This document shows, in pieces, positions 21,397 through 31,802 of a stretch of DNA of 64,000 nt. The stretch is from Bugula neritina (lineage: Eukaryota > Bryozoa > Gymnolaemata > Cheilostomatida > Bugulidae). Position 1 is the stretch's first letter; every line of letters begins with the position of its first letter. The stretch covers positions 9,914,698-9,978,697 of the forward strand of contig OZ037765.1 of assembly GCA_964035545.1 (NCBI GenBank). Reading direction: 5' to 3'. The position numbers and the translations under genes are program-made. The notes beneath the pieces were generated by a model. That model was not told the origin of the DNA, searched no databases, and worked only from the letters and a program-made list of their open reading frames with translations.

Positions 21397-22444
21397 ATGT
21401 CTTACTATTCTGGATCGAAGGGTGAGTTAATTATGTTTTTGGTACGATAACTAGACTGCATCAGTCAGCTACACTAGCTAGCTGGAGATTCGATAATGAT
21501 AAACAGTGGTGGGAATACACGTCGACTTTGATTTTAAATAATCTGTCATAGCGAGTGTGTTCTCCATCAACTATTCATTAGCCTGAATCTCACGAGTGTA
21601 ACTGAACAGAGTACCGGTCAGGCTGTACACGCCGACGGTGTCTCAGTGTATAATCTTTAACACTGCTACTCTTTCAGATCACACTCGAGTGACCACCTCC
21701 CGGTCACGAGACCAGCCAACCTCTCTGTCTATGGAAGAAGAGCCTGTAATGGAGAATGGCATACCAGTAGTACTCCGCCGACGACACCGTTGGGTGTCAA
21801 CCACGACAGAGAGGAGAATTGAAGAAGCCTGGGGACCCAGTGGACCACACCGAACCTGCCAGGTCTGCTTTGAGGAGTGCCCGTCACACCGCTCCTTGCG
21901 TTTACATGTGGATGCCCATTTCCTACTCCACTTCTGTCCCTGCGGCTTCCACGACGTCTACCCGTATCCCGTGACAGTACATAAGCTAAGCTGCTTCGCC
22001 GGAGAGAACCACACTGTTGATGAAGACAGTTTCCCCCTATACCTGGATGCCATCAAACCAGTCATCAGGAAGGCTATTACCCTGGCCGCACTAACGTCAG
22101 GGTTTCACGTACTGATACTATCTGCCCGCCATAAGTCCCCTATGGTTCAGGGCCCGCCTCCTACCCCCGTCAACCCTAGCAACACCCCAGAAGTAGAAGA
22201 AACAACCATATCCCGTATCACGGAGACCCCCGTAACCCCACCAAGACCTAGCCAGCTGGCTAACGTAGAAGAGCGGCTTCTAAGACTGCAAGCCGAGTTC
22301 ACACAACTTGCCCCTGACTTGCTGGATACGACGACAGGTCTATACCAGTTGAAGGACTCAGTGGGACGACTGAAGAGGCGGCTACGGGCCCGACAGGCTC
22401 GACACAGAGCACGGTCGCTACAAGAAGCAGAGTCCAACCAATGA
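21397..22444 (+). CDS. Third ORF of the LTR element, C2H2 zinc-finger/coiled-coil protein, probably spliced
   Basis: The long frame 21638-22444 lacks a good ATG at its start. A small exon 21397-21421 (ATG TCT TAC TAT TCT GGA TCG AAG G, donor GTGAGT) joins in phase to an acceptor at 21676-21677 (CTACTCTTTCAG), giving exons 21397-21421 and 21678-22444, 263 residues. The protein has a canonical CX2CX12HX3H finger (CQVCFEECPSHRS...HVDAH). A second Cys/His cluster follows (CPCGF...VHKLSC). Next come a Pro/Thr-rich segment and a C-terminal coiled coil with a very basic tail (LKRRLRARQARHRARS), which could be a nuclear signal. It sits where env would be, but I see no signal peptide or membrane anchor, so a nucleic-acid-binding role is more likely. 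Without splicing, the first in-frame ATG is near 21730. Confidence 0.65.
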
Positions 22445-22737
22445 GAATGCCTGGGGTAGGCACCTTCGTTGAGCTATAGCTCGTTTAGGATATGACGAGC
22501 GCTCCGACATTGGCCCGCGTGCTGGTAAGCACCCTCTCTCTTAATAGCTGACTAGATGTGTGTGATCGATCACCCTGTTGTCTTCTAATGTAAATGTTGT
22601 CGTGTTTAACTATTTCTTTTCTTACTCTTTGTGGGTTTACTTATGAATATTTCCTTTTTGGATTATTGTATGGTTTTTCATTATGTTTTTTTATTGTTGT
22701 GTTATCAGAAAGTAGGGCTTTCTGCTGGGGGGGACGG

Positions 22738-23089
22738 TGTAGTGAGTAGTGCAAGTACAAATACAGGAATCGCCCTCTCCCTATTCTTGGAATACTTAGA
22801 CTCTTATGTAGCAACCAATTAGCAGCTCCGGAAGATATGCTTCCGAGTCACGTGACACTGCCCGGGTTAATAAGATTATATCACGTTGTTGTAAGCGGAG
22901 GCTTGTAGTAGTAACATGTGTTAGTAGTTGACTCTTGTATAGGATAATTTGATGTGATGTTTGTTTTATGCTTTATTGTGGATAATAAATATAATTACTC
23001 GACAGCTACCCTAGTAATTGATAACAGAATAACCAGCTAACTATACGCAAGTAAATAACTCACGCTCAGTAGTTGCACAAATTACTACA
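22738..23089 (+). repeat. 3' long terminal repeat
   Basis: 352 bp, TGTAGT...ACTACA, preceded by the G-rich tract GCTGGGGGGGACGG that could prime plus-strand synthesis. By eye it has no difference from the 5' copy. It is followed by CTAT, matching the 5' flank. Confidence 0.95.
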
Positions 23090-23093
23090 CTAT

Positions 23094-23801
23094 TAGTGTT
23101 TTTAGTAGGCCCTATAACTACTATATGATGCATGTATTGGTTATTTCAATTAGAATTTACTGATTCATAATTTAGTTTTTTTTCAACAAATCATTTAAAA
23201 TCTCTCAAAGCAGGTACTTTCTGCAACCACAAATACAGCAGCAAAAATTATTTAAGTTTCATTTGGAAGCTGAAGCTAAAATGTGTTTCTGTAATGGTTC
23301 AATATGGGTTAATTATATTTATGAAAAGAAGGTTTAAATAGTTTAGCTATATAAATATATATTTTAAAAAATTGAGAATGGATTGTACACTCAGCTTATT
23401 ATCATTATGTAATGCTGTAATCCTATTTGAAATGTATGTAGGCAATAACAGTGTAAAAATTAAATTTAAGCTTTGATTACCCACATACCAATATTATTGT
23501 TTTTGCATTTATTTCACATTTGCAGGTATGATCAACCTACTAAAAAAAAAACAAATATATCATCAAAAATTATTCTAATGTTATGCATAATGAGTTAATG
23601 TTGAGTCTCATTAACAATATTAAGTTGGTTATAAAATTATTGGCTTAGTAAAGCTAATGTCATATTTATAGACATGGCCTGTTTTGTTTAAGCCAACTAG
23701 ACTGGTCCAAGCTTGGACTAAATTGATTTTTGCCTAGTTCTGCTTTTAAACTGGTTTTCATCAAACTCACTCCTTTATCTATTCTGTTTGTTCTGTTTCA
23801 G
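23094..23801. other. Non-coding stretch right of the LTR element
   Basis: AT-rich sequence without recognised features. It is probably the first intron or 5' flank of the Ser/Pro-rich gene that follows. Confidence 0.35.
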
Positions 23802-24990
23802 TTATAAGCAAGCTACCTGCAAAGCCTCTTCACACACACCTTGAAAAGTACTCATTAGTGTCATTCAGCAAGCCAGTCTGTAAAAGGTGAGTGAGCCTGG
23901 TATTTAATTAGTTTTATTTATTTTTGTTAAATAATCTTTTTGTTATCAGGAGTTAACAATGAGCAATATTTAGATCAATTTGCTAGTTTCAATTTTACTG
24001 GTAATACCAGGTCACCAACTAGAGCTAAATCAAGATATTGGTGCCAAAATAAAATATAATATTTTGAAAAACAAAACCACATCAATAAAATAAATCTTAC
24101 CCAGTTTTGGTGATACAACTTTATGACACAATACAAACAATTAATTGGGCGACATGTATAAAAGCTTTTTCCTCCTTCTATGAAAAAGTTATGTTTATTG
24201 AGGTCAACAAAATTCTGAAAAAATGCTGCTTCAAATATTTAAGCCTGACCAATATATGTGCAGTATAAGACACAAGCTCAATACACCACATGGTAATTGT
24301 CCCATTCTCTAATGATATATAATAATTATCTGTCGGTGAATAATTTAATAATTTGATATAATATCATTATACTATTGCACATTATTGCCACGTTTAGACC
24401 ATTTTGCAGTAATTAGGTGCAACTTTTGGCTGCCTTTGAATTGTAACTCGGGTTGATGTAAAGTCCACAATAATGCTGATAATGTTTTAATAATAGTTTG
24501 CTAAAAGAAAATTCTTTAATGACTATAAATTTCAAGTAAAACAAAAGATTAGGTGCAATATAACTCTCAACCTTACTTAGTAATTTTATATTACCTAAGC
24601 CACTATGTAGTCCTGTGCATTGTATGCATATTTTGACAAAGTTGAGCTGTGCCACATTCATTATGAAAGCTTCCTCTGAAATTGATCTTATGTCAATATA
24701 TATTTGGTTGCACTTGAACAATTCACACTGAATTATTAAGCAAACTTTATCCATAGAACTTAGTTACTAAGTAGGCGCTCTTTACCCAAATTAGGTATGA
24801 CTGTAATCTACCTGAGGTTGTTACTTGTTACACTGTTTGTTGTAACTGGTGCTTTGAAATGCTTCTAATTTATTTTTTCCAGTTATGGTTGCCTAAAAGG
24901 TAATATGTATGGAGTAGTATAATTTTGTACCTACTTTATAAGTGAATATTTTAAACTGTTTTCTTTTAGTTAGACTGTACTTGCTACGTT
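23802..24990 (+). promoter_or_regulatory. Candidate 5' UTR exons of the Ser/Pro-rich gene
   Basis: Two short segments have good splice borders: 23802-23886 (after TTCTGTTTCAG, before GTGAGT) and 24883-24899 (after ATTTTTTCCAG, before GTAATA). The coding exon acceptor is at 24968-24969, 21 bp before the ATG. The 17-nt exon contains ATG GTT GCC TAA, a three-codon upstream ORF. None of this reads in frame into the main start, so I treat it as UTR. Confidence 0.4.
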
Positions 24991-27900
24991 ATGGGAAACT
25001 CAAATTCTCCATTGAAACGAAGTCGTTCACAGTATGGCAGTCAGAGAAGCGTTGCATTTAGCCTGCCTACAAAATGGGACAGGCACAGCTACGCCTATGA
25101 CCCATCAATAAACAGAAGGCGGCCATCTTCTGCCTCTTCAGTGCACTCATTACCAAGTAAACCTATTCTTAGAAATAACTCCAATGCCAGCTCATTGTAT
25201 TCAGGATATGACGCTGAGTTGAGACAAAGAAGTTTGTCCCGCAGTATGCTCTCACTTCAAAATGTTCATACAAATGAACAGAATAGGCTTCCTGTTTCTA
25301 GGACTACTAGCATGTCCAGTTTACAACAATCCAATAGCATAACTCCTAAAGAATATAGTGACATATACTTAAGAAATGACCTCCGTAGAGTGTTTAGAGC
25401 TCAAGATAGAACAAATTCCGTAGCACAGCTAGGTGATATGGATACTGAATATTTAGACTCTACAGTAAGCCTAGATCAAAAGTTGTTAGCTTTGAAAAAT
25501 CAGAGAAATATGAATTCTAACTTCCCTAGTAGACATCAAGAATCTGAAGATTCCGGAAGAAAGGGAGCAGCACAGCGCCGTATTAGGAGTAGAAAAATGA
25601 AACTTGCGCCATCAGTACCAAATGTTACACAATCACAGACTAATGACTATAGTGTCAACAGACCAACTGGTTTGTATCGTAAAAAGTCAACTTCTGCCCC
25701 TCAGCCTCCTTTACGTGACAAAGCTCAATCGATGCCCTCTTTGACTATACCTGGTTCAGAGTTGGACAGATGGCAAGATGCATCCCAGAGATCGCTAATT
25801 CAGGAAATTGAAGCAGAAATAAAAGCAAGAAAAAACAACTTAAACTCATCAAATGGCAACGGCATAAAAATACCAACACCAGATTATGATTTATCTTCAA
25901 AAAATTCAATAAAACCTAAACCAGCTGTTAAACCCAAGAAAATCAAACCTCCAGCTCCCACCATTCCAGTGAAAAACAAAGAGCTGTCTTTACCAGTTCA
26001 CAAATCAAGAAAAGTTGACAGTGTAGATATTGATGAGAGTATGAATAAAACACAAGTGTTAAGTGTGGCAGTGGATGTTCATACTACTCCTCCCGAATCG
26101 TGGGAAAGTACTGGCAAAGCTTCAATTAGTACCACAGATGAAAGGAACACTACCACGGTAGACACTTGTTCTCAACAGCACTTTATCCCTCGAAAGTTAG
26201 TTGCTATGCCAGCAAAAGAAGTCAAGGAAATAGCTATACAGTACGATGCTCCAGTTGAGATAGCCATTCAATGCAGCGGCAATACTCTGAAAGAAAAGAA
26301 GACTAAAACAGATGTCTCTTCGCCTGATAATTCTTTATCAGAGCTTCTGCAACTTTTTAATGAGGCAATTCAAGCAGGAAAAAAAGAGCCAATAAGTGAA
26401 GATTTTGGTAGAGCTGCTCCTGCTCTTGAGGCTACGGATAATCTATCAGTCAGCAGTGTTAATTCATCTAATAATAAAAACTCTGGTCTGAAAAAGATTG
26501 TTCCTCTACACGAAGTTTTAGCCGATATTCCGGCACCTCCACCTTTGCCTGATTTAAATGTCAAGTTGATACAGACTAGGACGATTACAGAGAATGCTCC
26601 TATTAGTATGGCACCAGCAGAGCCATCTCCAACATCCAGTGCTCCGGAAGATGAATCTCCTCGCGCATTTTCTACCTTCCAGCAAGAACTTCTCAAAGCT
26701 TATAAAAAAATAGAAGAAAAACGTAAAATTTGTCCAACTGAAACTAATTCCAAGTCCTTCCAACGGCAAACATCAAACAGCTCAGCTGAAGCTAGTGTGT
26801 TGAGTGTATATCGCCATGCTCGTACTATTATTGGTGTGCAGACGCCACAAGAATCTGGGTCAGATTCAGGTCACGATGAGCCGTCGGATTGCAGTAACTC
26901 TCACAGCGACCAAACTCCAAGCATACCAGATTTTGTGTTTGCAGGTATTGCTAAAAATCTTCACAGTCATTTCGAGTCACATACTTCAAGGTCATTACAA
27001 AGCTCAGCAAAGAAAGACAAATCCAAGTTTAACAGCATCAAGCGAATAAGACAATCAATCAAAGAATTTGTTTCAACAAAGGCCAGACAGACAGATCTCC
27101 CTGACGATGACGTATGTAGCCAACCACCACTGTACTCTCATGAGAACTGGACACTGTCGGGCCGACCTAAGTCATCTCGTCCTGTCATCATGCAATCTGG
27201 TACATTCTCTCATGGTGAAACATTCAATCCTGCAACAGACAGTTTCGGAAACGCGGATAAGGATGCTCCCAGCAACTCACTTAATATTAAAAGGTGAGCT
27301 TGTGCTATATTGAAACTTCTTTATTGTGTTAGGTTACAGTGTCATAATATAGAAAGTATTATAGCTAGAGCATATCATGTCTTCTATACACATCAATAAT
27401 CTTGAATAGTTTTTCTATAGTGATTTCCATTGAACATGATGCCCGGATAAGCACTCTTCAATACCTCTCTTGTATCCAGCTACTCATACAGGAGATATGT
27501 GGGATTGTAGTTTGTATTCCTCTTGTATGCGTAATAGGAGAAACTAGTTTTATAGTTCATGTTGAAAACTGTTCCTATATCAAGCACAGCCTCACATCTC
27601 TTCTGTCTTTTCATGTCTGAGCTAAAAAAACTGTACACGTGCTTACATATATACATATATACATATACATGTTATAAACATACAAACATATACATATACA
27701 TGCATGAATATATTCATATACGTGCATATATAGTATATACACACACAAACATAAATATATCTACCCATGGACTTATGCTAGGAATTTCCAAAATTGTCAT
27801 TTTGATTGGGTAGCTAAAATATTCTTACAAGCGTGCACAATCATATTATTAATTTAAGTTATAGTTCGGCTATTGAAACTGATTTGCCCAAAATGGTCAA

Positions 27901-30624
27901 TTAGTTACGATGTGTTTCATAACTTTCTTGATGTGTTCAGTAGACTTTTCTACTGATAAAAAAAAGATATTGCTTGATGGAATAATTGTTTTAAAATGAA
28001 ATTGATTTTATTTCATTCAGGAATATTATTTATTCAAATATTATTTTATGCTAACTTCAGAGTAGCATTCACCAATCACCATACTATTTTTCCTGTCCCC
28101 TTTTCCTCTCCTTCTCTCTTCCTCTCTCCTTTCTCTCCCCCTATGTATTTCCCCTTTCTCCCCCTCTCTCATGTAGCATGCATAATAATATTTTCAATAA
28201 GCCTCCACAGAAACATATCCCAGAGAGAAAAAGATAGTGTAGAGATCAAATTATTTCATCAACTTTTGTGGAGTATATTATTTTTAGTCTCACTGAACTT
28301 TCACTTAACATATTTCTACATACTATATTGTAGCTTCCAACAGTCTAAATCTTTGATAAATATAGCATAATATAGTAGTGTCATGTCTGAGAAGTGCTTA
28401 GCTTTTAAAGTTCAAAGATAGACTGCACTGTACACTATATTATTGTTTCAAAAGTCCCTCCGATACTGTTACACAGTTGGGATTATAATAGATGCATAGA
28501 CTTCAACCTCAAACAGAGCGGCTGATTGTGTGAAACTGTTAGCAACTTTTATTCTCAGTTGACAGACTAGCCTGAGCTGAACCATACCTTATTCATTTTT
28601 CACGCTGCACCCTTGTGCTACTATTATAATACATACACAATAAATATCATTTACCAATCAATAGTTTCCAATATTTTCTATTCAGGCAAAATAAAAGCCT
28701 TACTAGAATGGTTATAGAACCTTCATGTTTTGTTAACGACATAAAGGCTTTGTGCCGCTCTCTTTATTGTTGGTATTTTATTACCGTCTACAAACAAACC
28801 GAAAACTTTTGAAGCACTGGTTTGGTTTTTCTTAGCCCTCATATCCAAAACTAACGATCATTAAACAGCTGACCTCATGGAACCTCGTATTAAAACTAAA
28901 TTGACCCGATACAGAAACTTTCTGCTTGTAGGTAGCTTGGAGTAATGATTTTGCCTTTTAGTATTACCAATTACATTTAAACTGGTGGCGTGATTCAGAG
29001 ACTGTGATTCTTTCAAGATGTTACATACTTATGTTGTGTAATTGCATTCACGTCTAACAATGTCTACTTGGTGACACACCTATTACCAACTACAATGGCA
29101 CTTGGTTGTCTGTTTGCATAGGTTATTGTGAGCTTATTATGCACATTAACATATATATAGTAATTTTTATTGCTAACATAACTAAGTGATTCAGAAGGTA
29201 TTTCACATCTACTCTGTTACACAGGGCTACTAGCTCCTTTATTTGTTGGGTCAAGAGATTAGCTAAACTCTCCATTACACTGAAGACACAGTTTAGTAAA
29301 AAATTCAAACTATTTTCGGATGTTTTTTTTCATATTCTACATACTCTTCCTTTAAATCTTAAGCTTCTGTATTTTACAAAAAAACTCACTTGAATATATA
29401 ATCTTTATCCTTCTGAGAAACCCCTGATGGAAAGGTTATTTGTTAAAGCGGTCTAAGGACTTATTCATATGTGGCACAGGAGCAATTATGACTGAATGCT
29501 CTTCCTAACATTATCATTGGACTCAACCACTGAACTACTGTTTACTAGGCCAGCACTCTAACCACTACACTACAGCTGTTCCTATATTTTATAACAACTG
29601 CTAAAATACATTCAATGAAATGTTATATTAAGCAGTTGCTTCCTCTTGTTTCAGCTCATCACACTTCACACAGACAAATATGAACTCCTTCTCCCTGCTC
29701 ACCCCCATCAGTTACCCTGGAAGTGTTGGAGGTGGAAGGAGCCATCACTCAGACTCTGCTGATACCATGTCACACTCACGTCACAACTCTCATACCTTGC
29801 AGCTGCATGGGACAGAAGATCTAGCTGATATACGGTGAGTAGCAACCCCCCCCCCCTTATATGTTGCAAGCTAAGTTTATTGCTAAGAAGTGCTAACAGT
29901 AACAACATTGTAAATTTAATTTGCTTTGTTTCAGCATTTCCTTAAACACTATGTTAATTTTTTTCAGCAAGTTCTAGCTGTAATAGTTATAACTTATACA
30001 ACCTATAACTATTATATAATTATAACTCATGGTCATACTATTGTAGTTTTCAATGAAAAAACAGCTTCATAATGTTATGGCTGAAAAAAACATATTTCAT
30101 GTGTTGAAAATATCATTTCAGATAGCTTTAGCTTTGTACTAGTGGGCCTAATTATAATTGTAAATCTAGGACCGCGCGGAACATAATTTCTCGTTTCAAA
30201 CCATGTGAAGTGAAAATACTCTGCTGAAGTTACCTGCCATGCACAATGCATTGTCAGCTGCAGCAAAACTCAAATTACCAAGTGTATTTGCCAAAGGCTT
30301 TACTGTCCTTTTATAAATCATTTCATTTTGAAATCTCACTCGATATTCTCAATAATACACAATTGATTGGAACAAAAACGTAAAACTGAAACACGAAAAG
30401 TGGGCTCACTAAATAGTGATTAGCCAATTGGATCACTACTGCAACAACTTTTTGAAGTATCTGTTCAGCATTCTGAAATTCACACAAAACAACAAAATTT
30501 TCGGATTTTTCAATAATGCAAATTGCTTCATGTGGTCCTAGCCTAATGTTTGCTTAGTTTATAACTGGAGTATATAAAATACTAAATAGAGATGTAATAA
30601 TTCTACTGTCTTTTCAGGTTGTGA
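24991..30624 (+). CDS. Unrecognised Ser/Pro-rich, probably N-myristoylated protein
   Basis: Exons 24991-27293, 29655-29834 and 30618-30624 (ends R-L-stop) join in phase to give 829 residues. The N-terminus MGNSNSPLKRSRS fits an N-myristoylation site (Gly2, Ser6) followed by basic residues, so it may sit at the inner face of a membrane. The protein is mostly low-complexity Ser/Asn/Pro/Lys with many RS, RR and KK pairs. Distinct blocks are SMPSLTIPG (near 248), a helical charged stretch around QRSLIQEIEAEIKARK (near 267-282), proline motifs KPKKIKPPAPTIPVK (near 312-326) and IPAPPPLPDL (near 514-523), and a coil QELLKAYKKIEEKRK (near 567-581). I recognise no catalytic domain. It could be a cytoskeletal or signalling scaffold. 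The start follows an acceptor 21 bp upstream and is the first ATG in the exon. Confidence 0.75.
27640..27760. repeat. ATACAT-type simple repeat in intron
   Basis: TATACATATATACATATACATG words run through this stretch of the large intron of the Ser/Pro-rich gene. Open frames over it are artefacts. Confidence 0.7.
28088..28170. repeat. Polypyrimidine (CT-rich) tract
   Basis: About 80 bases are almost entirely C and T (TTTTTCCTGTCCCCTTTTCC... to CCCCCTCTCTC), inside the same intron. Such a tract can adopt triplex structures; no function is claimed. Confidence 0.8.
29380..29582 (-). mobile_element. tRNA-derived SINE, copy A (full-length head)
   Basis: Read on the minus strand, the element starts GGAACAGCTGTAGTGTAGTG. 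It has a polymerase III A-box-like TAGTGTAGTGG and a shortened B-box GGTTGAGTCC. It then continues with the body AATGTTAGGAAGAGCATTCA, GTCATAATTGCTCCTGTG and ATATGAATAAGTCCTTAG, shared with copies at 48718-48935 and 53962-54130. The 3' part TCAAGTGAGTTTTTTT matches the tail of copy B. It is non-coding and retrotransposed by a partner LINE. Confidence 0.85.
30170..30520 (-). repeat. Dispersed repeat R2, copy 1
   Basis: The reverse complement of this interval aligns with 49005-49330. Shared blocks include TTTTGTGTGAATTTCA..AATGCTGAACA, ATTGGCTAATCAC, TATTGAGAATATCGAGTGAG and ATTTCAAAATGAAAT.ATTTATAAAA. Divergence is substantial. There are no coding motifs, and the class is unknown. Confidence 0.75.
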
Positions 30625-31802
30625 TGAGGACAGGACCAATCAGTCAACATCTTCATTAAACAATCTCTCAGATGAAGTATAATTTATACTTCAGAACAAT
30701 TACTCTATGATGAAGCCTACATTTGACCCTTTGTACATTTATATAAATATTTTTTATTACTTTTCAAGGTTTTTTTTAAAGTTCAGTCACAATACTCATT
30801 ACTAACCTCTTTATCTAGGAAGTGGCATTTAGACAATTCAAAGTTATTATTTATGGTTTAAACTCCTGCGTGATTACATTAAAAAATAATTTTTTATTTA
30901 TTGATTTTCTAATTGTATTTAGTGTATTTAAGATAAAACCAATGACTTATAATCATAAATCTTCATGAATGTTTAGTCCATATTCTAATCAAGGTAGTTT
31001 GAAACTTTAGAAACTACCGTATTGTAGTTTCTTGAACAGTTGAATAAACATTCCAATAAATTGACGATTCCAGTATTAAAAGATTTATGTTTACAAAGAA
31101 TATTCTTGCAGCTTCTCAAATGTCATTCAGTTGATGGTTTTTCAATTTACTTTTAGTGAAATCAATAAAAGAGAAGATGAATCCTACTAAATTTTGCCAG
31201 AAACTTTATTTTATTCTGTATCACCACTTACAAAGATGTGGACAGTCTTTCACAAACTATGGCATATAAATATCACTGTATGTTACCAGATATTACTTTG
31301 TGGTCTGCGTTAACCAAATGTAATAAACAATGGCTTTGAGCATTTCAGATGCCATGGGCCTGACTATTTTTGAAAAAATATTCACACTAACTTTTTGATT
31401 ACCTAATAATAGGTGAAAAAGCATTTTACATAATTTATATAGGCTGATTGAGAAATTTGAAATGTATGTTATACAGCTTTTACAGACTTTAATTAGTAAA
31501 GTACCTAAGAAAAATACAAACATCGTTGTTCACAATTTAGCTGTGTTATAAAATGACTGCATGCACTATGATGAAAATATAACAAGACTGTAGTATAAGC
31601 ATAACTTACTATAGAAAATGGCAATAATCGTTGAAAAATGCATAGTAATAAAAACATTACAAATAATACTTCATCCAAAATTAGCAAAGCAATACAATAT
31701 TACAAAACTGTAAAAAATGTAGAGCAGGCTTAGGTAAGCTGACAAAAAAATTGGTCAGATGGCATAAGAAAAGTATAAAGCGAATTGTTTAAAAATAAAG
31801 CC

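Larger units (their letters stand above)
17825..23093 (+). mobile_element. Full-length Ty3/Gypsy-like LTR retrotransposon derivative lacking reverse transcriptase
   Basis: A 5,261-bp element (17829-23089) is bounded by 352-bp direct repeats TGTAGT...ACTACA. It is flanked by the 4-bp duplication CTAT (17825-17828 and 23090-23093). In order it contains LTR, primer-binding site (18182), gag, a protease/zinc-binding ORF in the -1 frame, a third zinc-finger ORF, a G-rich polypurine-like tract (about 22725-22737) and LTR. RT, RNase H and the integrase catalytic core are absent. The internal region is clearly GC-rich against AT-rich host DNA, a sharp compositional contrast. The frames are open and the two LTRs read identical by eye, so the insertion is very recent. 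It must be mobilised by an autonomous partner. Confidence 0.95.

Noticed and set aside
21638-22444. Third ORF of the LTR element as a retroviral-type envelope
   Set aside because: No signal peptide, cleavage site or transmembrane anchor; the Cys/His pattern is that of C2H2 fingers.
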